From: Clostridium_I sp963725425
GTDB taxonomy: Bacteria; Bacillota; Clostridia; Clostridiales; Clostridiaceae
DNA: 64,000 nt
Assembly (NCBI GenBank): GCA_963725425.1
Contig: CAVRYJ010000031.1
Location: forward strand, 558,001 to 622,000
Reading direction: 5' to 3'
The notes under the pieces are model-generated. The model did no database searches. It was not told where the DNA came from and worked only from the letters and a program-made list of their open reading frames with translations. Both the position numbers and the translations under genes were made by a program. The stretch's first letter is position 1; each line of letters begins with the position of its first letter. Shown piece by piece: positions 1 to 8,309 of this stretch.

Positions 1-699
1 AATTGCCTCATCATCAGATATTCTAAAGGTGTTAACCAATTGCTTTATTATATTATCCTGTCCAAAAGGCATCTCTCTTTGAAAAAAAAGTTTTCCGTTT
101 TTAAGCATGATAAAATTTGTAGTACTTTTACCAAAATTTATTATACCAATATCTTGAAGTTGTTTATTTTTAATAAAAGGGATTTTGAAAATTCTTGCCA
201 AACTATTTGCTGCAACTTCTATTCCTATAAGTTTTAAATTAATTTTATCTGCTAATTCCTTATATTTGTCGATTTTTTGTTTAGGAGCAGCGCACACAAG
301 AGCACTATATATCTTTTTATCTTTATTATTTATTTTTCCTATTATTTCATAATCAATATAATGATTTTCACCTTGTTCAGGTAAATACTGCGTCATTTCC
401 CATTTTGCAGCATCTAATATTTTTGATTGTTCCATTATAGGAACTTCCGTATTCCTTATCAATATGTCAGAACCACTAATAATAAAAACTACCTTATCGC
501 AATGTACCCCATTTTTCTTTATGTATTCATTTATTTTACCAGCAATAAGGTCACCATCTAATATTTCATTATTTTTAAAAGCAACTTCTGGTATTTTTAT
601 GGTTTCTGCACTATCTATTTTTTTATTTTTAGATTGCAATAAATTTATGTAGTTTTCTTCAATTCTAATGATAAATGGTTCATTTTTATTTAAATTCAT
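1..699 (-). CDS. pilM: PilM-like type IV pilus assembly ATPase-fold protein (3' end off the window)
   Basis: The visible 233 residues begin with ATG at 699, with a GGAGGAG ribosome binding site 5' of it. The protein shows the actin-like/SHS2 features of PilM-type pilus proteins: an N-terminal beta strand (PFIIRIEENYINLL), a segment around residues 75-85 (VVFIISGSDILIR) and a phosphate-loop-like stretch near 195-205 (IGIINFGKSTTNFIMLKNG). PilM is a cytoplasmic actin-fold protein that links the pilus inner-membrane platform to the pilin alignment complex. It lies last in pilB-pilC-pilA-pilM, about 90 bp after the pilin gene and behind a stem-loop. The reading frame is open to the left edge, so the C-terminus is not seen. 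The family call rests on context and overall pattern. Confidence 0.75.
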   Translation of the reverse strand, partial: MNLNKNEPFIIRIEENYINLLQSKNKKIDSAETIKIPEVAFKNNEILDGDLIAGKINEYIKKNGVHCDKVVFIISGSDILIRNTEVPIMEQSKILDAAKWEMTQYLPEQGENHYIDYEIIGKINNKDKKIYSALVCAAPKQKIDKYKELADKINLKLIGIEVAANSLARIFKIPFIKNKQLQDIGIINFGKSTTNFIMLKNGKLFFQREMPFGQDNIIKQLVNTFRISDDEAI

Positions 700-733
700 T
701 GCGCTCCTCCTAAAACAATATACTGTTTTTTTT

Positions 734-768
734 AATAAGTATTAGCTTTTTTAAGGCTAATACTTATT
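734..768. terminator. 13-bp perfect stem-loop between pilA and pilM
   Basis: AATAAGTATTAGC (734-746) is repeated in inverted form at 756-768 around a 9-nt loop. In the sense of the pilus operon (minus strand) the stem is followed by A residues rather than a T-tract; the T-rich side faces the plus strand. It may therefore work as a 3' stabiliser or processing hairpin for pilin mRNA rather than as a sense-strand terminator. Confidence 0.5.
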
Positions 769-790
769 TGTTTATATTTTAGAAACAAAA

Positions 791-1168
791 TCAAAACCCT
801 TTTTGTGACATATTTTGTAAATTGTCAATTTCACATCCGCTTACAGTAGTATCATTGCCCAATTTCCCCATTACATCCATAATCGTAGGATCAGTCGATG
901 TTGGTGCTGCTGTTCCTAATGAATTTACAAGATTTGTATTTGTGTTAGTATTAATTTCAGATCCTGCAGCAACATTTGTATTGTAAACTTCTATAGCTTG
1001 TTGCACAGTTTTTGCATCTGCCTGTACTCTAGCTGTCTTAGCTGACGCTACGTATCCTGATACTCTCGGTACAATGATAAGAGCTAAAACCGCTAAAATA
1101 GCTATTACGACGATAAGTTCAATAAGCGTGAATCCTTTCTTTTTCTTCTTTAATTTTAAATCTTTCAT
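791..1168 (-). CDS. pilA: Type IV major pilin (prepilin)
   Basis: This 125-residue protein is a textbook type IV prepilin. A lysine-rich leader ends in Gly12, followed by FTLIE, so cleavage and N-methylation by PilD prepilin peptidase would produce Phe+1 with Glu+5. A hydrophobic helix follows (VVIAILAVLALIIVP). The rest is a short Thr/Asn-rich globular domain with a single Cys near the C-terminus. It is secreted and assembled into the pilus fibre by PilB and PilC. The start at 1168 has AAGGGGG upstream. It lies between pilC (28-bp gap) and pilM. The small size fits clostridial pilins. Confidence 0.93.
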   Translation of the reverse strand: MKDLKLKKKKKGFTLIELIVVIAILAVLALIIVPRVSGYVASAKTARVQADAKTVQQAIEVYNTNVAAGSEINTNTNTNLVNSLGTAAPTSTDPTIMDVMGKLGNDTTVSGCEIDNLQNMSQKGF

Positions 1169-1196
1169 GTTTTATCCCCCTTGAAATTTTTTATAT

Positions 1197-2408
1197 TTAA
1201 TTACCTGCCAAAGAATATGTTTGGAATATAGGTAATAAAATTGACACTATTACAAATCCTACAACTACACCAAGTATTATAATTATCGCTGGTTCTATTA
1301 AGGTAGTAAGTTGCGCTGTGGCAACTTCTATTTCTCCATCATAAAATTCCGCTGTTTTTGTTAATACAGAATCAAGTGTTCCTGATTCTTCTCCAACTTT
1401 AATCATCTGGGTTAGCATACTTGGGAAAATCCCCAATGAGCTAAGTGTTTCCGCCAGTGCCGCACCTTTTTGTAATTCCTCCATAGTTCCTAAAATCAAA
1501 TTTTTAACATATTCATTTTCTACAACATTTGCACTGATTTCAATGGCGGTCAATATGGAAACTCCACTATTAATAAGTATGCCAAAGGTTCTTGCAAATC
1601 TAGCCGAAATAAGTTTCCTATTTATTTTTCCAATTAGAACTATGTCCACTTTTAGCTTGTCATACTCAAATCTTTTTAGCTTGGTTATATATCTAAAACT
1701 AGCCATTAATGCAATGATACCTATAATATATATCCACCAAAAATTAACAAGTGAACTACTTATACCTGTAACTATCTTTGTTGGCAATGGAATATTCTTG
1801 GCTGTACCACCATTTTGAAGTATCATATTTGTAAAAGTAGGCACAACTTTTATGACTAAGACATTTACTACTATGAAGGCAAAAATTGAAATTATAGCTG
1901 GATAGGTAAGTGCTTGTTTTACCTTTTGTTGTTGTTTATATTCTTTTTCATAATAATCTGCTAATTTTTTCATAATTTCATCAAGATTTCCACTGGATTC
2001 CCCAACAGCAACCATATTTACAAACATTTCAGGAAATTCCTTATAGTCTCCAAATGATTTTGACAACTCCTGGCCTTTTTGAACACTATCAGAAACATTT
2101 GAAATAACAGTTTTAAACCTTTGATTATCTGTTTCATCTTTTAGTATATCCAGTGCTTTTACTATTCCCATACCGGATGATATGATATAGGAAAACTCTC
2201 TGCAAAAAACATATAAATCCTTTAAACTTACTTTTTGAAATTGCGACAAATCCATATTAAAAAATGATTTTTTCTCATTGTTTATGCTTATTGGATATAC
2301 CCCTACAGACCTTAGTGCAGTTATAACTGCAGTTTCATCAGTGGCATCCATCTTGCCTTTTCTCAATGCACCTTGTTTAGTTTTACCTTCATATTCAAAT
2401 ATAGACAA
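1197..2408 (-). CDS. pilC: Type IV pilus inner-membrane platform protein PilC
   Basis: A 403-residue protein with two tandem T2SSF/GspF domains (about 65-190 and 265-390). Each ends in a hydrophobic segment (AIISIFAFIVVNVLVI, AIIIILGVVVGFVIVS), and there is a further TM segment near 220. The repeated motifs GESSGNLDEIMKKLADYYE and GEESGTLDSVLTKTAEFYD are diagnostic. It anchors the PilB motor and drives pilin insertion. The start codon is TTG at 2408, placed 8 nt after AGGAGG; no better in-frame ATG is present. It follows pilB closely, consistent with one transcript. Confidence 0.95.
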   Translation of the reverse strand: MSIFEYEGKTKQGALRKGKMDATDETAVITALRSVGVYPISINNEKKSFFNMDLSQFQKVSLKDLYVFCREFSYIISSGMGIVKALDILKDETDNQRFKTVISNVSDSVQKGQELSKSFGDYKEFPEMFVNMVAVGESSGNLDEIMKKLADYYEKEYKQQQKVKQALTYPAIISIFAFIVVNVLVIKVVPTFTNMILQNGGTAKNIPLPTKIVTGISSSLVNFWWIYIIGIIALMASFRYITKLKRFEYDKLKVDIVLIGKINRKLISARFARTFGILINSGVSILTAIEISANVVENEYVKNLILGTMEELQKGAALAETLSSLGIFPSMLTQMIKVGEESGTLDSVLTKTAEFYDGEIEVATAQLTTLIEPAIIIILGVVVGFVIVSILLPIFQTYSLAGN

Positions 2409-2425
2409 AATAGATTCCTCCTCTA

Positions 2426-4120
2426 CTATTCCTTAAGGAATGCAGTTTTAACTAATTCATCAAAAGTTGTGACCCCAGAAATAACAAGATTTGTACAAGA
2501 TTTTCTTATAGTTTGAATATTGTTTTTCTCTATACTTAACTGTTTTAATTCCTCTGCACTAGCTCTATTCATTATAAGTTCTCTATGTTCTTTTGTTATC
2601 TCCATAATTTCATATACCCCAACTCTTCCGTGATAACCACTGTGATGGCACTTAACGCAACCTTTTCCCTTATATAAGGTTAATTGCTCATTCTTATGTA
2701 TTTCTAAAACTTCTTTTTCATAATTACTTGCTTCGTAACTTTCACTACAATTTGGACAAATAGTTCTTACGAGTCTTTGGGCTATAATTCCTCCAAGAGC
2801 CATAGCTACAAGATAAGGTTCAATTCCCATATCAACTAGTCTCATTATGGATGAAGCTGCATCATTGGTATGTATTGTACTTAGCACTAAATGGCCTGTT
2901 ATTGCTGCTCTTACAGCAATTTCTGCCGTTTCACTATCTCTCATTTCACCAATCATTACTATATCTGGATCCTGCCTTAATATGGATCTTAATCCTGTAG
3001 CAAACGTTAATCCTGCTTTATTGTTTACATTAACTTGATTTACGCCATCAAGAACATATTCAACTGGGTCTTCAACTGTAATAATATTTTTTTCATTATT
3101 GTTGAGCTCATTTAAAATGGTATATAGAGTTGTAGATTTTCCGCTTCCAGTGGGCCCCGTCACAAGTATTATTCCATATGGTATTTTTATCATTCTTTCC
3201 AAAACTTTTATCTCTTGTTCATCCATTCCAAGCTTATCCTTACCAACATGAACACTATCTTGTCTCAGAATTCTTATAACTATCTTCTCACCATTAATTG
3301 TTGGAATGGATGATACTCTTAAGTCAACAGATTTACTATTATATTCTATTTTCATTCTTCCATCTTGAGGTATTCTCTTTTCAGCTATATTCATATTTGA
3401 CAATATCTTAATTCTAGTAGTTATTGCTCCTAAAGACTCAATAGGAAGTTTTTTTTGTTCGTATAAAACCCCGTCAATTCTATATCTTATTTTTAAATAC
3501 TTTTCAAATGGTTCAATATGTATATCACTGCTATTTGAATTTATAGCATCACTCAAAATCAAATTTATAAGTTTTACTATGGGAGCGTTACTTATATCTT
3601 TAATTTCACTTAGATGTTCATTTTCTTCTTTTTCAATCTTAAGTTTATGTTCTCGAGTAAATTCTTCTGCCGCTTTTTCAACCTTTTCTCCTGAATAAAG
3701 CTTGTCTATAATTTTTATAATTTCAGATTTTGTTGCGATTAATGGTTGTACTTCATAACCAGACGCAACTCTTACGTCATCTTGCGCAAATATGTTAAGT
3801 GGATCAGACATTACAACTTGAATTTTTTCATTAACAATACCTGTTGGCACAAGGATATGCTTTCTAGCCAACCTTTCTGGTATAAGTTTTGTCAATTTAA
3901 AATCAATATCTAAAAAATCCAAGTAAACTCTCTGTATTCCAAGTTGTATTTCAAGCACATCTATTATATCTTCTTCAGTAATATATCCTTCATCAGTTAA
4001 GATTTCTCCAAGCCTTTTACCTGTGTTTTTTTGTTTTGTTAGGGCTTCTTCCAATTCTTTTTCTGTTATTTTTCCTGCTTCTACTAATAAATCACCTAAT
4101 CTTTTAACTTCTCTTGGCAT
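2426..4120 (-). CDS. pilB: Type IV pilus extension ATPase PilB/GspE
   Basis: The 564-residue product has an N-terminal GspE/PilB MshEN domain (LGDLLVEAGKITEKEL, about 10-150) and a C-terminal secretion ATPase. The ATPase shows Walker A GPTGSGKST (about 322-330), an Asp box, Walker B-type MIGEMRDSETAEIA, the His box HLVLSTIHTNDA and a Cys4 zinc finger (CPNC ... CVKC). It powers pilus polymerisation from the cytoplasmic face of PilC. I chose ATG at 4120, which has AGGGAG upstream; an in-frame GTG at 4150 would add ten residues but overlaps no ribosome binding site. It is the first gene of the pilus operon in this window. Confidence 0.95.
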   Translation of the reverse strand: MPREVKRLGDLLVEAGKITEKELEEALTKQKNTGKRLGEILTDEGYITEEDIIDVLEIQLGIQRVYLDFLDIDFKLTKLIPERLARKHILVPTGIVNEKIQVVMSDPLNIFAQDDVRVASGYEVQPLIATKSEIIKIIDKLYSGEKVEKAAEEFTREHKLKIEKEENEHLSEIKDISNAPIVKLINLILSDAINSNSSDIHIEPFEKYLKIRYRIDGVLYEQKKLPIESLGAITTRIKILSNMNIAEKRIPQDGRMKIEYNSKSVDLRVSSIPTINGEKIVIRILRQDSVHVGKDKLGMDEQEIKVLERMIKIPYGIILVTGPTGSGKSTTLYTILNELNNNEKNIITVEDPVEYVLDGVNQVNVNNKAGLTFATGLRSILRQDPDIVMIGEMRDSETAEIAVRAAITGHLVLSTIHTNDAASSIMRLVDMGIEPYLVAMALGGIIAQRLVRTICPNCSESYEASNYEKEVLEIHKNEQLTLYKGKGCVKCHHSGYHGRVGVYEIMEITKEHRELIMNRASAEELKQLSIEKNNIQTIRKSCTNLVISGVTTFDELVKTAFLKE

Positions 4121-4150
4121 TTTAAATCTCCCTATGTAGGTAACTATCAC

Positions 4151-4441
4151 TTTATTTTATTATACTATCTGACTTGATATGATTCAACAATTTTTCTATA
4201 TTTTTCTATATTTTCAGCAATTTAAATTAGAATTTTAATATATTTATAAAAAAATAATCTAAAAAGTACATATCGAGCCATTTATATAATATATTTACTT
4301 TTCATACAAAATATATTATATTATCTGTTTTATGTTACTAGCATTATTTTCTCATTATTAATGAATTAATATGATTTTATCCAATGTGAACATATATTTT
4401 ATCAATATTTTATATTAGAACTTAAGCTGAACAAAAATTAA
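4151..4441. other. AT-rich intergenic region upstream of pilB
   Basis: About 290 bp of very AT-rich sequence with no ORF I can support. It should hold the promoter of the pilus operon (reading left). Many TATA-like stretches are present but I cannot single one out. Confidence 0.4.
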
Positions 4442-4463
4442 GACGTCCATTGTAATGGACGTC
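4442..4463 (-). terminator. Rho-independent terminator of metQ
   Basis: A 10-bp perfect inverted repeat (GACGTCCATT / AATGGACGTC) with a 2-nt apex lies 25 bp after the metQ stop. In the minus-strand sense it is followed by TTAATTTTT. Confidence 0.85.
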
Positions 4464-4487
4464 CTTTACTTTTATAATAATAAGCTA

Positions 4488-5297
4488 TTAAAATGCAGGA
4501 ACTATACTTCCCTTGTATTTAGCTTCAATAAACTTCTTGATTGCTGGTGAATTAATGGCTTTATCTAAAGCTTTAATATAAGGTTTATTTTCATTTCCTT
4601 TTTTAACTGCAATTACATTTGCATAAGGTGAATCTTTAGCTTCTAAAAATAATGCATCTTTTGTTGGGTTTAAATTTGCTTCCAGTGCATAATTTGCATT
4701 TATAACAGATATATCAACGTCATCAAGTGTCCTTGGAAGCTGTGCTGCATCGAGTTCAGTAAATTTTAAATTCTTTTTATTTTCAGTAATATCATTTACA
4801 GTTGGCAAATCCACATTTTTAACTTTAATCAGTCCTGCTTTTTCTAACAATAGTAATGCTCTAGCTCCATTTGAAGCATCATTTGGTATTGCTACTTTCG
4901 AACCGTCTTTAAGATCTTTCAAGCTCTTTATTTTCTTTGAATATATTCCCATTGGTTCAATGTGAACTTTAACAGTAGCAACTAAGTCTGTTTTGTGCTC
5001 TTTGTTGAAAGTATTTAAATATGGTATATGCTGAAAGAAATTCGCATCTAGTTCTCCATCATTTAATGCTACATTAGGTTGCACATAGTCATTAAACACC
5101 TTTATCTCAAGGGTGTAACCTTCCTTAGCAAGTATTGGTTTTACTTGGTCCAATATTTCTGCATGAGGAATAGCTGAGGCACCTATTATTATAGTCTTCT
5201 TATCTGTACTTGAAGTGCTAGCCTTACTTGCGCCACAACCCGTTATGGCAAATATTGTAATTATTCCTAATAGTATTACTCCTAAATGTTTCTTCAT
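4488..5297 (-). CDS. metQ: Methionine ABC transporter substrate-binding lipoprotein MetQ
   Basis: A 269-residue NlpA/MetQ-family lipoprotein. The signal peptide ends in the lipobox ITGC with Cys21. The mature part carries the family landmarks IIIGASAIPHAEIL, FNDYVQPNVALNDGELDANFFQH and a C-terminal SPAIKKFIEAKYKGSIVPAF-like block. It captures methionine outside the membrane for the MetNI transporter. No metN or metI gene is adjacent, so it is an orphan binding protein here. The start at 5297 has AAGGGGG upstream. A SAM-I riboswitch in the leader makes methionine-starvation control very likely. Confidence 0.93.
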   Translation of the reverse strand: MKKHLGVILLGIITIFAITGCGASKASTSSTDKKTIIIGASAIPHAEILDQVKPILAKEGYTLEIKVFNDYVQPNVALNDGELDANFFQHIPYLNTFNKEHKTDLVATVKVHIEPMGIYSKKIKSLKDLKDGSKVAIPNDASNGARALLLLEKAGLIKVKNVDLPTVNDITENKKNLKFTELDAAQLPRTLDDVDISVINANYALEANLNPTKDALFLEAKDSPYANVIAVKKGNENKPYIKALDKAINSPAIKKFIEAKYKGSIVPAF

Positions 5298-5371
5298 TAT
5301 AAAAACCCCCTTAAAATTTTGCTGATTTTATTTTTTGTCTAAATAAACTGTAATATGCACTTATGTATCTT

Positions 5372-5526
5372 AAAAAAATAAATGTCCGAAAATAATATCG
5401 GGCATTTATACCACTATCATTCTCATCTCTCAGCTATCGCTGCAGGAATTAGCACCATTATGCTGAACAATATTCAGCACTGGTTGTTGGGCTTCAAAGG
5501 GCCAGTCCCTCCACCTCTCTTGATAA
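5372..5526 (-). promoter_or_regulatory. SAM-I (S-box) riboswitch with terminator, controlling metQ
   Basis: On the minus strand the leader carries the conserved S-box core: ATCAAGAGAGGTGGAGGGAC, then TGGCCCTTTGAAGCCC, AACAACC, GGTGCTAATTCCTGCAG and GATGAGA. The aptamer spans about 5526 to 5410. It is followed by a terminator hairpin (arms 5398-5408 and 5379-5389, one mismatch) and an uninterrupted T-run at 5372-5378, 75 nt before the metQ start. Binding of S-adenosylmethionine is expected to favour the terminator and stop transcription. Confidence 0.95.
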
Positions 5527-5650
5527 ACAGATTTTTTTGTTTCATATGAAGTTTTTTCCTCCAAGTGAAAATCAATTTAAATGAATAATTTCAAGTTGTT
5601 ATTTTTTTATTTAACTTTGTGTATTGATTTCTTCTACAATCCTTATTTGT

Positions 5651-5679
5651 ATTATATGTTTAGTGGGTTTTAAAGTCAA
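5651..5679 (-). promoter_or_regulatory. Sigma-A promoter of the metQ leader
   Basis: TTGACT (complement of 5674-5679) and a perfect TATAAT (5651-5656) are separated by exactly 17 bp. Transcription would start near 5644, about 120 nt before the riboswitch core. Confidence 0.8.
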
Positions 5680-5798
5680 TGTTTTTAGTGATTTTCATAC
5701 AATTTATATTTATTAGCTATGTTCATTATCATATTGATAATAAACAAAATATTATTTTACAAAGTTAAAAAAAGCTAATATTTTTTATAATTACTCCA

Positions 5799-5842
5799 AA
5801 TCAAAGTGGACAGAAACAAATCTGTTCCTGTCCACTTTGATT
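5799..5842. terminator. 15-bp perfect hairpin downstream of the CBS gene
   Basis: AATCAAAGTGGACAG (5799-5813) has its exact inverse at 5828-5842. A second small palindrome (5843-5852 with 5859-5868) follows directly. Both lie 3' of the CBS-domain gene, on the side toward the metQ leader, and probably end its transcript. Confidence 0.65.
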
Positions 5843-5877
5843 GATTTTTCTGCCCCGACAGAAAAATCTTCAATAAC

Positions 5878-5908
5878 TCTTAACTTTTAACTCTTAACTT
5901 TTAACTTT
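5878..5908. repeat. Heptanucleotide tandem tract (TTAACTT type)
   Basis: Four to five units of a 7-bp repeat (alternating TTAACTT and TTAACTC spacing) overlap the stop codon and last codons of the CBS-domain gene. Related tracts occur at 8280, 13197, 58309 and 60805. Confidence 0.8.
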
Positions 5909-6276
5909 TCTAAGAAGTAGTCCACAACATCCTGAAGCTCAATGATTCCCAAAACTTTTTTATTTTCAACCACAGGAAGTGCCAATATATCGTTTTTTCT
6001 TAGCCTAATAGCAGTTTCTTCCACCTCTTCATCACCATTAGCAATAATGACTTTATCAGACATTACAGATTTTACAGAATAAGTATCATAGTGGCCTTCT
6101 TCAACTAAAAATCTATAGATATCCGCTTTTACTACCATTCCAACTAAATTCAAATTATCGTTTACAACAGGTACACCATTGATTCCATTAGCATTCATAA
6201 GCTCAAGTGCAAATTTTAAAGTTTCATCCTCATTTACATGAAAATATTTAGTATTCATAAGCTCTCTAACCTTCAT
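5887..6276 (-). CDS. CBS-domain pair protein
   Basis: A 129-residue protein made of two tandem CBS motifs (about 1-58 and 65-125), with typical NGINGVPVVNDNLNLVGMV and NDILALPVVENKKVLGII stretches. CBS pairs bind adenosyl nucleotides and act as energy or SAM sensors; the target of this stand-alone one is unknown. ATG at 6276 has AAAGGAAG upstream. Its last residues (KLKVKS) are encoded by the heptanucleotide repeat and match the tail of the icd product exactly, so the tail is probably not functional protein sequence. Confidence 0.88.
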   Translation of the reverse strand: MKVRELMNTKYFHVNEDETLKFALELMNANGINGVPVVNDNLNLVGMVVKADIYRFLVEEGHYDTYSVKSVMSDKVIIANGDEEVEETAIRLRKNDILALPVVENKKVLGIIELQDVVDYFLEKLKVKS

Positions 6277-6339
6277 AAAACCACTTCCTTTATATTATTA
6301 TATCATCACATGAGCATATAATATCAAATTTATTATATT

Positions 6340-7140
6340 TTAGAAGTTATCTCCCACCATTTCTAATAATTCTTTTTCGTCGCAACTACCCTTAATTAAA
6401 CTATCTATAATTTTGCTTGCAGATTTTTTAGAAACTTTGTTATAATTTATTTCCGCAGTTATATTATTTTTATCCAATAAAAATTTTAAATAACTCAATT
6501 GTTTTTCAGTTATTCCATCTTCCCGAGCAAAATCAGAGCCTGTTTCTATCTTAAACACAACTTTAAATATTTTAGGAAGATTAAGCACATCCTCGTAATT
6601 ATGCAGCATTATTACCTCTCTTAACTTTTCTGACCTAGAACTAAGATATTCTCTATATAATTCTACGCTCTTTCCTCCATCAATCTTGTCCAATCTATTT
6701 ATTCCAATATATTGCTCTACACTTTTTAGATTACATCTAGTTAGCCCAAGTTGCTTATAATATGGTTTTATCATTCTATAAAGATCAACATGCTCTAATG
6801 GTGCTACAAAGTTTTCTATGTTATTTTTAAGCATTCTGTTATTTATAAATGGTTCATCAAATGCCTTTCCATTATATGAACACCATTTATCGTAGCCCTT
6901 TAAATCTTCCATGAATGCTTCCAATACATATTTTTCGTCCGATTTTTCATCTGCATAATACTGTTTAATTCTAAAATTATTTTTATCTGTAAATGAACCT
7001 AATGAAATTAACATTATTATATCTTCATGTTTATCGAATCCTGTAGTCTCAATATCAAAATATGCAATACTATCCATTTCATATTTATTTACCATTTCTT
7101 TATTTAAAATTAGTTCTGAATCTCTTTCTATTACTACCAT
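6340..7140 (-). CDS. DnaQ/RNase H-fold 3'-5' exonuclease-like protein (YprB type)
   Basis: A 266-residue protein with the DEDD exonuclease pattern. Motif I is YFDIETTGFDKHED (about 28-41), motif II lies in WCSYNGKAFDEPFINNRM (about 107-124) and the final acidic motif in HNYEDVLNLPKIF (about 180-192). This matches the RNase_H_2/YprB-type predicted exonuclease family. The roughly 60-residue C-terminal part (KQLSYLKFLLDKNNI) looks like a small helical module. Its substrate is unknown. ATG at 7140 has GGGGGA upstream. It lies 63 bp upstream of the CBS gene and may be cotranscribed with it. Confidence 0.82.
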   Translation of the reverse strand: MVVIERDSELILNKEMVNKYEMDSIAYFDIETTGFDKHEDIIMLISLGSFTDKNNFRIKQYYADEKSDEKYVLEAFMEDLKGYDKWCSYNGKAFDEPFINNRMLKNNIENFVAPLEHVDLYRMIKPYYKQLGLTRCNLKSVEQYIGINRLDKIDGGKSVELYREYLSSRSEKLREVIMLHNYEDVLNLPKIFKVVFKIETGSDFAREDGITEKQLSYLKFLLDKNNITAEINYNKVSKKSASKIIDSLIKGSCDEKELLEMVGDNF

Positions 7141-7352
7141 TAAAAATCCCCCAAATTATTTTTTTTCACATTAAAAATTATACAACATTTTTAATTTTTT
7201 GAAACTAGAACAATTATTTTAAAACTCGGTGTATATTTTTTCACTGATAAGTGCAATAATAGTAATATATAGTGTTTTTATTATTAATGTATCACTGTAT
7301 AGCTTAAATATATGCAAATTGTGAAACTTGCATATTTTCTTTAAAATTTGCT

Positions 7353-7382
7353 TTGATAAACTAGCAATAAATTTGGTATAAT
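7353..7382 (+). promoter_or_regulatory. Sigma-A promoter of the Lrp-family gene
   Basis: TTGATA (7353-7358), an 18-bp spacer and TATAAT (7377-7382) stand 34 bp before the start codon. Confidence 0.7.
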
Positions 7383-7415
7383 ATTATTGATTGGCATACA
7401 TAGGAGTTGATTTGA

Positions 7416-7880
7416 ATGAATATTAATATTAGTGGTCTAGATGAACTTGATATTCAAATTTTGGATATTTTAGTTAAAAATTCTAGAACGCCTTATCTTG
7501 AAATAGCTAGGATGTGCCACGTAAGTGGTGGTACAATCCATGTAAGAATGAAAAAGATGGAGGATCTTGGAATTATCAAAGGTACTAAATTAATCATAGA
7601 TAATTCTAAGCTTGGTTACGATGTTTGTTGCTTCATCGGCATATTTTTAGACAAGGCTATTTCCTACAAGGGAGTTCTTGAAAAACTAAAAACTATAAAT
7701 GAAATAGTCGAGCTTCACTACACTACAGGCGATTATTCACTTTTCGCAAAAGTTATTTGTAAGAGTATTGCAGACTTACAAGAATTACTTATGAACAGCA
7801 TACAGATTATAGATGGTGTTCAAAGAACGAGTACTTTCATATCACTATCTCAACCAATTGATAGAAATATACAATTTTAA
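7416..7880 (+). CDS. Lrp/AsnC-family transcriptional regulator
   Basis: A 154-residue protein with an N-terminal HTH (LDELDIQILDILVKNSRTPY ... VSGGTIHVRMKKMEDLGII, about 8-60). The C-terminal RAM/AsnC ligand domain (about 70-145) includes the typical VVELHYTTGDYSLFAKVICKS-like strand. Family members form octamers and respond to amino acids. The C-terminal stretch TSTFISLSQPI matches the usual family ending. AGGAG precedes the ATG. It is a single-gene unit on the plus strand; its target is not evident, although arg genes and metQ lie nearby. Confidence 0.92.
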   Translation: MNINISGLDELDIQILDILVKNSRTPYLEIARMCHVSGGTIHVRMKKMEDLGIIKGTKLIIDNSKLGYDVCCFIGIFLDKAISYKGVLEKLKTINEIVELHYTTGDYSLFAKVICKSIADLQELLMNSIQIIDGVQRTSTFISLSQPIDRNIQF

Positions 7881-7982
7881 TTGAGCAAAATAATTTTATT
7901 ATAAGTTTTAATAGCCCAGTAATAATTTATTGAAAACTACACATAATAGAGTTGTAAATTTCAATAAAGGAGATGGGCTTTT

Positions 7983-8204
7983 ATGAAAAGCTTAGATATC
8001 ATTACACTTGTTTTAATTATTATCGGCGCTATAAATTGGGGTTTAATTGGTTTTTTCCAATTTGATTTAGTTGCTGCAATATTTGGTACTATGTCAACTT
8101 TTACTAGAATTATATACGCTTTAGTTGGTATAGCAGGTTTATATGGTATTTCTTTTTTCGGAAGAGATCGAGACCACACAGTAGAAAGAGAAAGAGAACG
8201 ATAA
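7983..8204 (+). CDS. DUF378 (YuzA-like) small membrane protein
   Basis: A 73-residue protein with two TM helices (about 5-28 and 38-60) and the DUF378 signature INWGLIGFFQFDLVAAIFG ... IIYALVGIAGLYGI. The charged tail (RDRDHTVERERER) is unusual. The function of this family is not known. GGAG lies upstream, and a strong terminator follows 5 bp after the stop. Confidence 0.92.
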   Translation: MKSLDIITLVLIIIGAINWGLIGFFQFDLVAAIFGTMSTFTRIIYALVGIAGLYGISFFGRDRDHTVERERER

Positions 8205-8208
8205 TTCA

Positions 8209-8249
8209 AAACAGCTATCTCATAATGGATATTATGAGATAGCTGTTTT
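8209..8249 (+). terminator. Rho-independent terminator after the DUF378 gene
   Basis: An 18-bp near-perfect stem (AAACAGCTATCTCATAAT and its inverse) with loop GGAT ends in TTTT. Confidence 0.9.
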
Positions 8250-8279
8250 GTTGATTCTTCTGCGTTAGCAGAAAATCCA

Positions 8280-8298
8280 CCTTAACTCTTAACTTTTT
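8280..8298. repeat. Short heptanucleotide tract
   Basis: CTTAACTCTTAACTTTT lies just 3' of the minus-strand HprK-like gene. It is preceded on the plus strand by a small palindrome (TTCTGCGTTAGCAGAA, 8259-8274), the same order as at 5843-5908, 13172-13232 and 58286-58366. Confidence 0.6.
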
Positions 8299-8309
8299 CC
8301 CCCCCTCTG

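Noticed and set aside
4121..4150. Upstream GTG start for pilB
   Set aside because: The ribosome binding site AGGGAG lies between it and ATG 4120, which is also where the family alignment begins.
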